From Coriolopsis trogii (taxonomy: Eukaryota; Basidiomycota; Agaricomycetes; Polyporales; Polyporaceae): 64,000 nucleotides of DNA. Shown in pieces: positions 24,129-34,490 of the stretch. Every line of letters begins with the position of its first letter. Positions within the stretch are counted from its first letter, which is position 1. A program made the translations under genes and the position numbers. Location of the stretch: positions 1,178,001-1,242,000 of the forward strand of contig JAHYIO010000037.1 of assembly GCA_020543525.1 (NCBI GenBank), written 5' to 3'. The notes under the pieces are model-generated. The model ran no database searches. It was not told the DNA's origin and was given only the letters and a program-made list of their open reading frames with translations.

Positions 24129-25484
24129 CTACATATCCGCGCTGAAGATATTGATGGAGTCGCGTGTAGCACCGGAAGAGGTGACGAGAAGGTTATCCTG
24201 CAAAGGAGCGCCCTTAGTATCACAACTCCTTTGCAAGGACATTCGGTGTGGAGAAGACGCACCGCGCAAGACGATCCAAGGTTTGCGCTTCCAACCCAAC
24301 CAGGCTCCCAGTAAACTGTCAGAGAAGATGCGGGTTAATACCTGCTCGCGAGCACGCTCTCATAGTACACGTACAGATTCCCTGTCCCCGTCCATTCGGG
24401 AGAGCAGCCAAGATGTTCTTGATATCGTTCGTCCACGTCTGCTGTCCGCTCGTCGACACCGGGATGCTCGGCTCCGTCAAGTGCCCGCCCGAGCAGCTCA
24501 CGGGCCAATCCGTCTCCGCGACCACGATCGGCTTCTGGAACGTGTTGGCCGCGTTCGTGAGCGACGAGCGCAGGTTGTTGAGCGTCGCGCCCGAGTCGTA
24601 GAAGGGGTAGAAAGAGACACCAATGATGTCGACCTCGCTCGAGGAGAGCGCGCCAGGGACGTATACGCCGGAGAACCACGAGTTGAGCCCGGACCAGTTC
24701 CAGCCGTTGGCGAGGTGGATGAGGATTCTGGGGGAGCCGGCGGACTTTGCGCCGTTGATGGCAGAGTGTAGGAGCTCGGAGAGGGGATGGTAGCCGTTCA
24801 CCGAGATTCTACCAGTAGGCCAGAGGAAGCCATCGTTGATCTCGTTGCCGACCTGTCACCGTGAGTTATACGGCGGACAAATTGCGGACAACCCTGTCAG
24901 TGTCTTTGCCGCGGAAAGCAGTTCGGGGGACTGACCTGTAGGATGTCAATAGGAGTACCCTGATTTGCGAAAGTCTGAACAATACTCTGCGTATAGCTGT
25001 GTATCGTAGGATGAGTGAGAGATATACTTCAGCTGTTGGTCTCTCTCACGTGTATATCTGAGTGTTGAGTCCGTTGAGATCGGTTGGCCATCCAGAGGGG
25101 ATGGCCTGCTTGCCGGGATCCGCCCCTATGTGCAACCGTGTCACCATCAGCATTCCGAACGAGTCGGAGGGACTATGATGTGTACTTACAGGTATCGCTG
25201 TAGTGAAGATCCACTATCAAAGTCATGCCAGCGGCCTTGACACGCTTGGCAAGTGCAAGGCCATATTGCAGGTCGTATTGGCCGGCGGTCCAGATGCGGA
25301 TGCGCGCCGTGTTCATGCCGTGATTCTTGAGGATCGTCTCGAAAGGCTGAACTTTACCGCCATCGGAATACTTCACACCCAACTGCTCCACGACTATGAG
25401 AGAGGAGATGTCGGCGCCATGGTAGGTCAGAGCGGTCGCGAGCCATGAAAACGACAAGAGCAAGAGAGGTAGTAGCACGACCAT
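24129..25484 (-). CDS. Secreted endo-beta-1,4-galactanase, GH53
   Basis: Six exons (25484-25190, 25125-25050, 24996-24936, 24852-24375, 24315-24263, 24197-24129), 1032 nt, 343 residues. Signal peptide MVVLLPLLLLSFSWLATAL, then the GH53 TIM barrel: YHGADISSLIVVEQ, NTARIRIWTAGQYDL, TLIVDLHYSDTWADPGKQ. The acid/base Glu is in VGNEINDGF (residue 148) and the nucleophile Glu in VVAETDWPVSC (about residue 257). The C-terminus FYWEPGWVGSANLGSSCADN completes the fold. The enzyme cleaves pectic beta-1,4-galactan outside the cell. Length matches family norms; all splice phases close. A TATA-like box lies about 40 bp upstream of the ATG. Confidence 0.95.
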
Positions 25485-26321
25485 CGTTCTCGTACTCTGG
25501 GAGGGTCTTCCATATAACTGGAGGTTATATAGCTACACGACCCACGTGCACGTTACCGAAGTCCGAGAAGTCGAACTGCTCCAAACTTGTTAGGGCAGAT
25601 GACAGGCACCTGTGCAATCTAGCACATAGTTTGCCTTCAGAGCGCGATGCGACAAGCCGGCGGATCGGATAAATCGACATCATGATGGGCTGAGCGCGGA
25701 GAGACTCGATACATGGCAGCGGCCGGGTTATAGGAGAGCCTGAGGAGAGCATGCAAAGTTAAGCAGCTGTTCGCGCCATGTGATCGGCTATAATACCTCG
25801 TTGCCATGCATGGCTATGGGAGTCTCAGGAAGACCAGTGAACGGGCCGACGAAGCAGCGGGGTTTCATCCCATTGATATAATTCGGTGGTTGCAGGAGGA
25901 AGTGTACGCATCAGAGTTCCTAGGCCTAGTGTCCCTGTGACATGGTTGACCTTCAAGTGGGCCCGTCATAGCGAAGATATCGAGTCTGTGCAGAATATGA
26001 TCAAGCTTTCTGTCGCCAAATTCAACCTGGACAGTTAGTAGAAGTTGAAGTAATGACCCTACTTATTGGTCTGTACAGACCGCAAGCAGGTGAGAGTACT
26101 GATCAAAGTGCGTAAATGCATCAAGTACTGTGTAGCGCTCAAGTCCTTATGGCATCCCTGGGCGTCTTCGACCTTGTCTCGACTCCCACAACATTGCGCT
26201 TCCTCAAAGCCTCCCATCTCACGAGCTATAAAGACGATCACTCACATAAATTCCACTTGAATGATCTGCTGGTCATGTTCTAGTACACAACTGGTAATGC
26301 TGGCTGCTTAACATAGATGGC
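25485..26321. other. Intergenic, AT-rich gene-poor gap
   Basis: No ORF of interest on either strand, no terminal repeats and no transposase remnants visible. Clearly lower GC than the flanking genes. Together with 26836-27170 it makes this the least gene-dense part of the window. Confidence 0.4.
25523..25533 (-). promoter_or_regulatory. TATA-like box of the GH53 gene
   Basis: Minus-strand GCTATATAACC about 40 bp upstream of the GH53 start codon. The same CTATATAACC core occurs upstream of the gene at 30838. Placement fits a core promoter with a very short 5' UTR. Confidence 0.4.
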
Positions 26322-26835
26322 TCAGGCTGCGGACGCCCAGTGTTGGGAAAAGTGGGTGGGCTGGAGTCGACTCTCGAGCCATATCTCGCCGTCAATACGA
26401 ACCACACTCGCATCTGCTTCCGCTGACACGGGTGGGATGTACCATGTCACAGTCTGACTGACACGGCCTCCGCTACTTGCTGGCTGTAGCCGGGATGGGG
26501 ATGACCACAGCAGTGCCTATGTCCGACGTGGGTAGGTGGTGCTACACGAAGGTCATCTCGCTCACTCTAGACATGGCGAAGTCTGGAGCATCAGTTGTAT
26601 TGACGACAGCCTGACTGACGGCGCTGGGGTGCATGTCTCGACCTAGTTGACGCCCCCGCGGTAAGTGTTCTTTTGTTATCTCTCCTGAGTCCGCTGACCA
26701 AATCGTCTGCCAGTTGATCATACTCGGCGGGCGCATCATGCCTCGGACCGCGGCGTTCAATACAGCCTGTCCAGAGCTTCCGACCAACACCGGGAGGATG
26801 ACGCTCGTAAAGAGAAGAGAGCAGAAGATGGACAT
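26322..26835 (-). CDS. Candidate small secreted protein, unknown
   Basis: Two exons (26835-26566 and 26483-26322) joined by an 82-nt intron (GTGAGC...CTACAG) give 432 nt, 143 residues, in phase. The N-terminus MSIFCSLLFTSVILPVLVGSSGQA resembles a signal peptide. The C-terminal exon reads as real coding sequence (GRVSQTVTWYIPPVSAEADA, VVRIDGEIWLESRL). I recognise no family. The middle (GEITKEHLPRGRQLG) is less convincing and an unseen intron could lie there. Divergent from the GMC oxidoreductase gene across 335 bp. Confidence 0.35.
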
Positions 26836-27170
26836 CGTCTCCCGATCGACCGCTATCGGTCCTCTCAAGCACTCCTCCGCATCCATATTAGGCAGGGGCG
26901 CGAAGAGAGAAGCACGCCCAACGTGGCTTCTGCGTTTCCAAGAATGTCAAGTCGTTGTGACAGCCGTCTTGTCGTCCTCCGAATGCGACAGGCAGTCAAC
27001 GTACTCAGACATAGAAGCACGCCCGAGGAACCCTAGCCCCAGCGCCCGTACCGTCCGGTTATAAGACTCGGCGTCCTCGACCCACCCTTAGCCCCCTCAG
27101 GCCCTGCACATAAGTCATCCGCTCAGCCCACGCTTGCGTCCCGCCAACCACTCCTCTCACACGCTGCACC
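26836..27170. promoter_or_regulatory. Upstream region of GMC oxidoreductase (possibly shared)
   Basis: Contains TTATAAG at 27058-27064, about 110 bp before the GMC start codon, and a C-rich stretch after it. If the minus-strand secreted gene is real, this 335-bp region is a divergent promoter. Confidence 0.35.
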
Positions 27171-30100
27171 ATGTCAGCGACCATCGACGAAGTCAAGGAC
27201 AAGTCCTTCGACTATATTGTGTGTGGTACGTTTCTCGCGTCACTCGCTGCGCCCTCTTTCCTTATGTTTGATCCTCGTTTTCATTCTGTAGGCGGAGGCG
27301 TGCGTTGTTCTATTTCTAGCGATCGTGGAATCTTTCTGAGCCACACATAGACTGCTGGACTGACCGTCGCTGCCCGCCTCAGCGAAGATCCCAACACGAC
27401 AGTCCTCCTACTAGAAGCTGGCAATGCCAACATCAGCGATATGGCGATCCGTACGTCGTTTGCGTCATATGCGCATTCACGTTTCTACCTCTGACAAGGA
27501 TACAGTCCGTCCAGCTTCATATGGAAGTCACTTCGGTAATCCCGCATACTCGTGGGACCATCATACGGTCAGTTATCTCGTATTCTGTGCTTGGTCTTTG
27601 TCATTGACTAGGATCGCTGGCGCAGATCAAGCAGAAGAGCACTGGTGATAGCAGCCACATGTGGGCCAGGTCGGTATATGCGCCTGTAATTATCCACATC
27701 TCCCTACTAAAGTACGTCGCAGAGGGAAGGGCCTCGGAGGGAGCTCTGCTATCAACTTCCTTTGCTGGATCAAGCCACCTGCGGAAGATATCGATGGTAG
27801 CTATGCTCTTGACGACTGCGCCGCGTAGTGACCGAGTACGCATTGTCTGCAGATTTGGAGCGCCTCGGTAACCCTGGGTGGAATTGGAAGAACTTCGAGA
27901 AGTACATTCATCGCACGGAGGGGTAAGGCAGTGGTTCATAGCGTGACGATCACATAACTTAGACTATGCTGTAGCTTCGTTCCTCCGACTGAGGAAGTCA
28001 AGTTGCGCAAGAACTTGAAATTAGATACTGCCGACATGGGTACAGATGGTATGCTCTGCCGCGTCTTAATCCGCATATACTGACCTTCTCTCCATTTACA
28101 GGTCCCCTCACTATCGCCTATCCTGCGACTATTGATGACGGAGAGCAGAAAGTGCAACAGGTGGGCGTTGTCTCCAGTATATAACATGCAGGCTACGTTT
28201 TGATGTATGTAAAGACTCTGATGAAAGCCGGGATTCCTGTCGCTTCCAGGCCGGTAAGTTGTGCATACTTATGATATCTGTCTGTCTGTCTCATTGAGGC
28301 CTTTCCTTTAGTTGAACGGAGAGGTTTGTCTTCGTGACCAATTCTCAAGGCAATTTCGACTCAGCTACAATATTCATGCAATAGCCACATGGTGTTTACT
28401 TTGCTCCCATCACCTACGATCCTAAAACGCATACCCGCTCGTACTCGGCGACTGTAAGTGTCATAGGCTCGCCATCTCATCACGACTTGACGTTGCTTTA
28501 GGCTTTCTACCTTCCTAACAAGGATCGACCGAACTTCAAAGTACTCGTGGCTGCTCACGTCAACCGAGTCATCCCGAAGGCGGGGAGCGGCTCAGATTAC
28601 ACTGCGGAGTCGGTTGAATTCGTCTACGACGGTCAGACACACCTCGCTCGAGCCAAGAAGGAGGTCATATTGAGTACAGGGTAGGCATTGCTGTAGCGTC
28701 TTGCAGCGCGTTCTTTGACAGTGCTCGCTACAGCTCTCTCAAGTCACCACAGATCCTCGAGTTATCGGGCATCGGCAACCCAAATATTCTCCGTAGGATC
28801 GGCATTCCGACGAAGGTTGATCTACCAGGTGTAGGAACCAACGTCCAAGAACACATGATTGTCGGTGTCAGCTTTGGTACGTGACTCGATGACCCTTGTT
28901 ATTCAGCATCATCTGTGACAACGGTACGTAGAATTGCGAGACAACGTAGAATTCGATACTCTGGACCTCTTGGGCGACCCGTCGATTGCAGCGAAGCATG
29001 TGGACCTTCAGTGAGTGCAACCCAGATTTTATGCTATTAGTCCTGACACCATCCAGTGCGGCAGGAGAAGGTCTTTTCACGACTGGGATCATTGGGTTTG
29101 CCTTCGCGACTCTCGGACAGGTCACTCCGAGGGCGGGCGAGATCATCAAGGCCACTGAAGATAAGGTTATGAAGAATGCGAATAGCTACCCACCAGGTCT
29201 TCTCGAACAGTACAAGCTCTCCATTGAACGCCTGAAGCACGGGGTAGGATGCGAATTTATCAGTTTCCCTGGGTGTAACTCGCGTCCCAGTACGTTACGG
29301 AGATCAACTTGGTGTATTAGATACTCACCACAACACCACCAGACCCTCCGGAGAAGGGGAAGCGCTACATCTCGTTCTACGCAGCCATGAACCACACTTT
29401 CTCCAGGGGTACCATTGTACGTGTCTCGCGACTTGTGTCTATCCTATACCTGATTGTATTCGTCCATAGCATGCCACCACCAAAAATGCCGCCGTAGATC
29501 CCGAGTTCGACCCACGCTATTTCGAAGAGGAAGTCGGTCAGTACCAAGCGAGTATCCAGCTTTCGTACCTACTTACTCTGAGTGCAGATTTGCAAGTTTG
29601 GGTGGAGATGGTGAAGTTCACCAGAAACTTGCGCAACATCTCGCCCCTCAAGGACATGACAAGTGCGTGTGCTTACGGTAAATCTGAATTTTGATGATAA
29701 CACCGCGAATAGCCAAAGAATTGAATCCTGGCCCTGAGGTTCAGACAGACGAGCAGATTGTCGGTGAGTATCAAGCATATCGCCGGTGTATATATCTATT
29801 CTCACCATCACGTAGACTGGATCAAACAGGTTATGACGACTACCTGGCGTATGTTTCCTGTGCTATGAATCCGCATTACGTGGACTGAGTCTATCACTCT
29901 ACAGACACGGCAGGCTCCTGCTCTATGTTGCCAAAGGCGAACGGAGGTGTAGTCGACCCTGAGCTGAAGGTGACGAAACTCTATCCGGACCTTGCGGGAT
30001 ACTCACTACGATTTAGGTGTACGGAACGAAGAACCTAAGGGTCATCGACCTCTCTGTCCTGCCTTTGCACATCGCTGCACATCCTCAAGGTAAGGCTCAA

Positions 30101-30257
30101 TGCTTGCTTGTCATATTGCCACTCCCGCTTACGGTCTTATCGCAGCGGCCGCATACGCCATTGCCGAGCAAGGTATGTCCATTCGCTATTAATATAAACC
30201 TTCCGCCGAACAGTTCTCCCAGGTGCAGACATCGTGAAGGGCAAGTTCCAGCTGTGA
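27171..30257 (+). CDS. GMC oxidoreductase, aryl-alcohol-oxidase-like, no signal peptide
   Basis: About 25 exons spliced by hand to roughly 600 residues. FAD-binding motif VCGGGTAGLTVAARLSE, second GMC signature RGKGLGGSSAINFLCW, third ILSTGSLKSPQILELSGIG; catalytic His in WHTAGSCSMLP and a second His/Asn-position region in DLSVLPLHIAAHPQAAAYA; ends AEQGADIVKGKFQL. It belongs with fungal AAO/glucose-oxidase-like flavoenzymes that oxidise alcohols and make H2O2. Unlike secreted AAOs it starts MSATIDEVKDKSFDYIV with no signal peptide, so it is probably intracellular. Exon 2 is 8 nt (27292-27299) and another exon 12 nt (28312-28323). The junction after EFISFPG uses a donor at GTAACT (about 29276) to restore frame. 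Confidence 0.9.
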
Positions 30258-30837
30258 GAGGGTCGTATCATCACAACTCGCTATCTCTATGCTGAACACG
30301 CACCGTACGTGTGGTTTGTCCTTCTCGCAGTGCGTCGGTTCGCTGTCGATATTAAATCCTAGCGTTACAAATGAATGTGTTTACCAGTTGATCGTCGTGT
30401 CTGTCATCTCACCATGTCGTATATTGTGTCACTGAAATGGAAGGAATCTCACTGTCGTCGAGGCCACCCCGGCCAGGGCCCTTCAGGGATCATAATGTCT
30501 TGTAAGCCGCGGTGTCTGTAATCCGGCCACGACGTGTCGGGAGCTCTGTGGCCACAGTCAATGCTATCAAGCCGATAGTCGTAAGGGCCTGAGCCGAACC
30601 AATTGATGCGTGTAGTAGGTGCAGTAGACCGGCCTCTCTCATCGTAGCGCGACCAAGGCCATCCTTTGACGACCTCGAGCCCACGTGAGGTAGCTTCAGG
30701 GGCGGGCCTTTCGCGTTCGCTATATAACCCATTCCCCCGTCGTCGCTGTTCCTCAACCGTTTCGCATTCAATCGTCGCCCTCCACCTTTCAGAATCCTCC
30801 TTTAATTTGGCTCGTACATTGCGACACCTATACCACT
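30258..30837. other. Intergenic, with TATA box of the next gene
   Basis: No gene seen. A TATATAACC box sits at 30721-30729, about 115 bp upstream of the ATG at 30838, followed by a C/T-rich initiator region. The first 200 bases are the GMC gene 3' flank. Confidence 0.45.
30721..30729 (+). promoter_or_regulatory. TATA-like box
   Basis: TATATAACC about 115 bp before the start codon of the gene at 30838; same core as upstream of the GH53 gene. Confidence 0.4.
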
Positions 30838-31542
30838 ATGCCCGCCGCACGCCGTCGCAAGATTTGCTGCGCGTATGCTGAACCCGAGCCCAAGCCCAAG
30901 AAGCCTCGCGCGCCTCCGAAGAAGCTTACTCCTGAAGAGATAGAGCAGAAAGCGAAGGAGAAGCTGGAGGGCGCTGCACTGAAGGAAAAGCAGCAGAAAT
31001 GGGAGGAGACGTTGAAGCCTTTCACGGACGGCTCGTTCATGTTCCCCAAGGGTACGAAGGTGCGTTGTCCCGGCCACAGTGGTCGCCAGCGCATGCTAAC
31101 CCAAGTCTATAACATAGGGCATGTTTATCAGCGATGGTGAGTCCCCTGCAAGACCATTCGCTCGCCGTTGGCGTTGACCATGTGCTTTGGTGTAGCGAAA
31201 CGCGTCTTCGGTTTGACGCAGACGGACGTGGAGAGCCTGCGCATCGAACGCATCCAAAACTCGCCCAAGCGTTTCGTATCCGCGGACGATGCCGAGGCGC
31301 TTGCGAAACGCAAGTACGAGTTCTTCCACGGACCGGGCTCGGGGGTCAACTATGTGTCCCCGGTGAACATTTGGAACAGTTTTGACCTCACGCACACGAA
31401 GAGGGAGAACAATGGGAGGAGGACGAAGACCAACTGGGGCATCCATTCGTGCATTCCTCAGCTTTGGCACCCGCTTTTGACTTTCCGTATTGATGGAATT
31501 GCATCTCTTGGCACTGCGTTCAGGAGCTACCGTCGCTACTGA
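30838..31542 (+). CDS. Conserved-looking hypothetical protein, Lys/Pro-rich N-terminus
   Basis: Three exons (30838-31059, 31118-31136, 31196-31542), 588 nt, 195 residues; phases close, including a 19-nt middle exon. The first 70 residues are highly charged with EPEPKPKKPRAPPKK and a helical Glu/Lys stretch (EEIEQKAKEKLEGAALKEK). Then GMFISDAKRVFGLTQTDVES, a charged helix, and an aromatic tail (GVNYVSPVNIWNSFDLTHTK, SYRRY end). I recognise no domain. The regular exon structure, TATA box and good start context argue that it is real. Composition suggests a nuclear or nucleic-acid-associated protein, which is inference only. Confidence 0.7.
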
Positions 31543-31747
31543 AGGTAACCAAAGGCTCAGGCGCTGTATATGCGTGCCACTACTAGCGTCCCCGCGCACT
31601 CAAGCAGTTCGTCTGGCGGTCGTGGAGATATGCTTCTTGGCCTATTGCAGTACTAGTACTCCGTAAGCTGCAATGTTGTATTCCTGTCAAATCAATTCGG
31701 CGCCTTTTGTGGAACAGTACCAGCGTCGACCTTCGCTTTACCTTCCA
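31543..31747. other. Short intergenic region
   Basis: Contains the 3' end of the upstream gene and the promoter of the RING gene; no feature seen. A 143-codon minus-strand ORF crossing this region is a shadow of the next gene's first exons. Confidence 0.35.
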
Positions 31748-33650
31748 ATGCGACAGGGAACCATACGGCTTGGGATAGGAGCGTTCCCGAGGTCCCCGAG
31801 GATACACGTGACCGACGCGGTCCGGGACTTCGGGCGCGACATCCAACTCAGCAGGTTGCCATCCACCCTGTCCACTCCATCCTCGCTCGCCGGACTTGCC
31901 GCCAGTGAATCCTCTATTATCCTCTTCAACTAATTCTCCTTGTTCCCTCGACTTATGTCCATACGCCAGAGGCCCAAGTGCGTCATTATGGAAGAGGCGC
32001 CCACTTCTTCGCACTTACAGATGTCCCTCCATTTAGAGGGAAGAAACGGGCTGTCGAGGCTATCGAGTTCAACGACTTTAGCGATAGCGATCGTTCGAGC
32101 GAAGGTCACCCAATTCATGCAGCCGGGTCATCGAGGTCGGCGCGCGCCTGTGAGAAACAACCTGTTGCGCCGGTGAAGAAACGTATGTTGCGGTGTAGAA
32201 GTACATAGGCGGACTCGTCCCACTGACATCACTACAGCGAAACGGGCCGAGACGCGCAAGTGTCCTGTATGTGACGAGCCTATACCTCTGCGGCTGCTCG
32301 GGAAGCATGCGGACTTGGAGTCGGAGAGGCTAGAGGAGATCATACGCTGCATAGGGTCTACAGAGGTACTTGGAGAGGCAGAGCCGGACGACGGGTGAGC
32401 ACCACCTCCAATCCTGGGGATGATCGAATGCGGTCGAGGTCTCATGTGCCCGTTTGTCCAGTTTTACCGCGCGTACGCGGCGGTCGGCACTCAAGGCACG
32501 ACAACACATGAAGCCGGGATCGTCCTCCACGTCAGAGATGTCCCTCGAGCAAACGACAAAGACGTTGCGCATGTTGAAGCGGCACCGGAAGCAGCGGCAT
32601 ACGAAGTTGCGAGAGCTGACGCGCGAGGACGAGGATGGGCCATGGTGGGGTGGGAGGAACGCCGGGGAGGCTTCGGAGGGAGATGGGATGGTCTGTCCGG
32701 TTTGTGCTAAGTTTGTGCGAGGGGACGTGGATGTGGTGGAGGCGCACGTGGACTCGTGTTTGGCGTACGTGAGGTTGAGGCACGAAGAGGACGAGGAGAG
32801 GCGGGGTCGGAATGGGACCGAGATTGCAGCAGTTGAGCTGGATGACGATGTGGATGTTGACGGTGATGGGGAGGTCATGTTTGGGGTGATGGAAGGCGTC
32901 AATCTCCGAGGTAAGTGATCGTCCAACAATAAGTCCTCGACCAAGTACTGAGAGTTATTCGCAGGTACCGGCTTTGACATCCGGAATCGGGAAGAACAAG
33001 ATGTAGACGACGAGATAGACGTAGACGGCGAAGACGACGTGGTGTTCGGCGCCCCACAGTTCACAGAGCAGGATGTCTTGGCGCCTCCGGAAATAGCGGA
33101 AGTGGACGACGTATCTGAGGCGGGAACTGAAGCAGATGTTGATGTCGGGGGCGACGCAATGCCTTCAGGAAGTAACTCCACGGAAGGGCATCAACGAGAG
33201 CCGAAGAAGGGAAAGAGTTTGCGAGACCTCGTTGCCGAGGGGAAGGTTGTGCGTCAACAGGTGGACGATGCGAAGAGGACCATGGATGAGATTATGGGAC
33301 TGGGGGACGCGGAGAAAGTAGACCTCGCCGTGCAGTCCGCGAGGAGGGCGGGCGACGAGGCTGCTCTTATACGTGCTCTAGAGAGCAAGGTCCAGATGCT
33401 GGTGCGCTGTCTTGCTATGTTGTTTGAGTAAATGCTAATGCCTTTTGAAAAGGAATCTACGAAGGTGTCCTCATCGACATCTCTTCTGTGCCGTATCTGT
33501 CTGGACCCCTATACGGAACCTACCGTGTCGACCGGATGTTGGCACACATGTTGTCGCGAGTGCTGGTTGCGTTGTCTTGGCTCAACGAAACTTTGTCCAA
33601 TTTGCAAGAGGATCACGGGAGCCTCAGACCTTAGGAGAGTCTATTTGTAG
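31748..33650 (+). CDS. RNF220-like RING-type E3 ubiquitin ligase
   Basis: Six exons (31748-31904, 31970-32182, 32238-32394, 32462-32910, 32965-33401, 33453-33650), 1611 nt, 536 residues. The C-terminal RING is complete: CRICLDPYTEP, GCWHTCCRECW, LCPICKRI, then SDLRRVYL, characteristic of RNF220-type ligases that ubiquitylate nuclear proteins. Two further Cys/His units lie upstream, CPVCDEPIPLRLLGKH and CPVCAKFVRGD...HVDSC. A long acidic segment (DDDVDVDGDGE, DDEIDVDGEDD) separates them, followed by a helix DLVAEGKVVRQQVDDAKR before the RING. The start is uncertain: 31748 and 31673 are both in-frame ATGs, and exon 1 is inferred from a phase-matched 65-nt intron. Confidence 0.82.
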
Positions 33651-34029
33651 TCGTTCCATTATGTTGTCGCTCTCTGTGCCCTGCGGTGTTCTGCATTGCT
33701 TTCGATCTGTTGAAGGGGGTTGAGTGAGCGTCATGGCACATACGAAGGAGAACAATCGGTTTGCATCATATCTGGCCTTGTCATGTCTTCATTGACAGCC
33801 ACCAATAAACCATGTCCACACGAAGTGATAGGTTACAGCGGATGGGTGTTCGGAGCGTCGTGAAGACGCCACCACGACATATATAATCACAGAGTTGATG
33901 AGAGGCTAGCGAACTCACCTTATGAAAGACTGCGGACTCCCCCTACACACAATATGCTTCAGCCATAATGAGAGAAGAGCTCCGATTATACGCGTCGTGA
34001 GTACTATATATACAGCTATACGTGCGAGA
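33651..34029. other. Convergent 3' region between RING gene and TOM7
   Basis: 379 bases, AT-rich, no gene. Short ATATATA-type tracts near 33881 and 34005 would suit 3' end formation on either strand. Confidence 0.4.
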
Positions 34030-34345
34030 TCATGCGAGAGGACTGATGAGCCTGCGAAGGAGGGTTGGCAACGTATGACAAGAGCGTAGAATGCGTAGAG
34101 CTCACTTGATCAAGGACGGTTGTGGGTTGCTCCTCGTGTAGCCAACGTAAATGATGAGGGGGATCCAGCCATAGTGGAGGATAGTCTGTGCTTGATACGT
34201 GAGTGTGTGCAGGAGGTAGTGACTTGTCATAGACGTACGCGACCAAGGTCGACAGCCTTGATGATTCTCTCCTACGAGCAGTAGTCAGCGGGAAGTACCC
34301 ACACACGAGAGCGGCAGCACACACTTTTGTCTCTTCGGAGGGCAT
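34030..34345 (-). CDS. TOM7: Mitochondrial import receptor subunit TOM7
   Basis: Four tiny exons (34345-34325, 34271-34239, 34185-34106, 34051-34030) give 156 nt, 51 residues; the gene is easily missed because no exon exceeds 80 nt. The protein has the TOM7 layout: a charged cytosolic helix (MPSEETKERIIKAVDLGR), one transmembrane segment ILHYGWIPLIIYVGY with the conserved GWIP/GFIP kink, and a short intermembrane tail ending LISPLA. TOM7 is a small subunit of the outer-membrane TOM complex that modulates its assembly and dynamics. Length matches yeast (60) and human (55). The three introns are 53, 53 and 54 nt. Divergent from eIF3f. Confidence 0.92.
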
Positions 34346-34490
34346 TTTCGAGGGCGAGGACGGTGACGGACGTGGACGAAGGCGTGGACTGCAGCGCCGG
34401 GCGTTGCCGACAACTTTTTGGCTCGTATGGGCGCTCCAGGCAGGCCAATTATCCGTCCTCTTCGACTTCTGAATCTCTGAGCAACTCAAG
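34346..34490. promoter_or_regulatory. Compact divergent promoter, TOM7 / eIF3f
   Basis: Only 145 bp between start codons on opposite strands; both 5' UTRs must be very short or overlap. No TATA box seen. Confidence 0.5.

Noticed and set aside
25485..27170. Possible transposon or relic in the AT-rich gap
   Set aside because: No terminal inverted or long direct repeats, no transposase, reverse transcriptase or integrase motifs in any frame.
31583..32014. 143-codon minus-strand ORF
   Set aside because: Overlaps the first exons of the RING gene and has no coding character.
32330..33181. 283-codon minus-strand Ser-rich ORF
   Set aside because: Antisense of the acidic (GAC/GAG) segment of the RNF220-like gene, which reads as Ser/Pro/Thr on the other strand.
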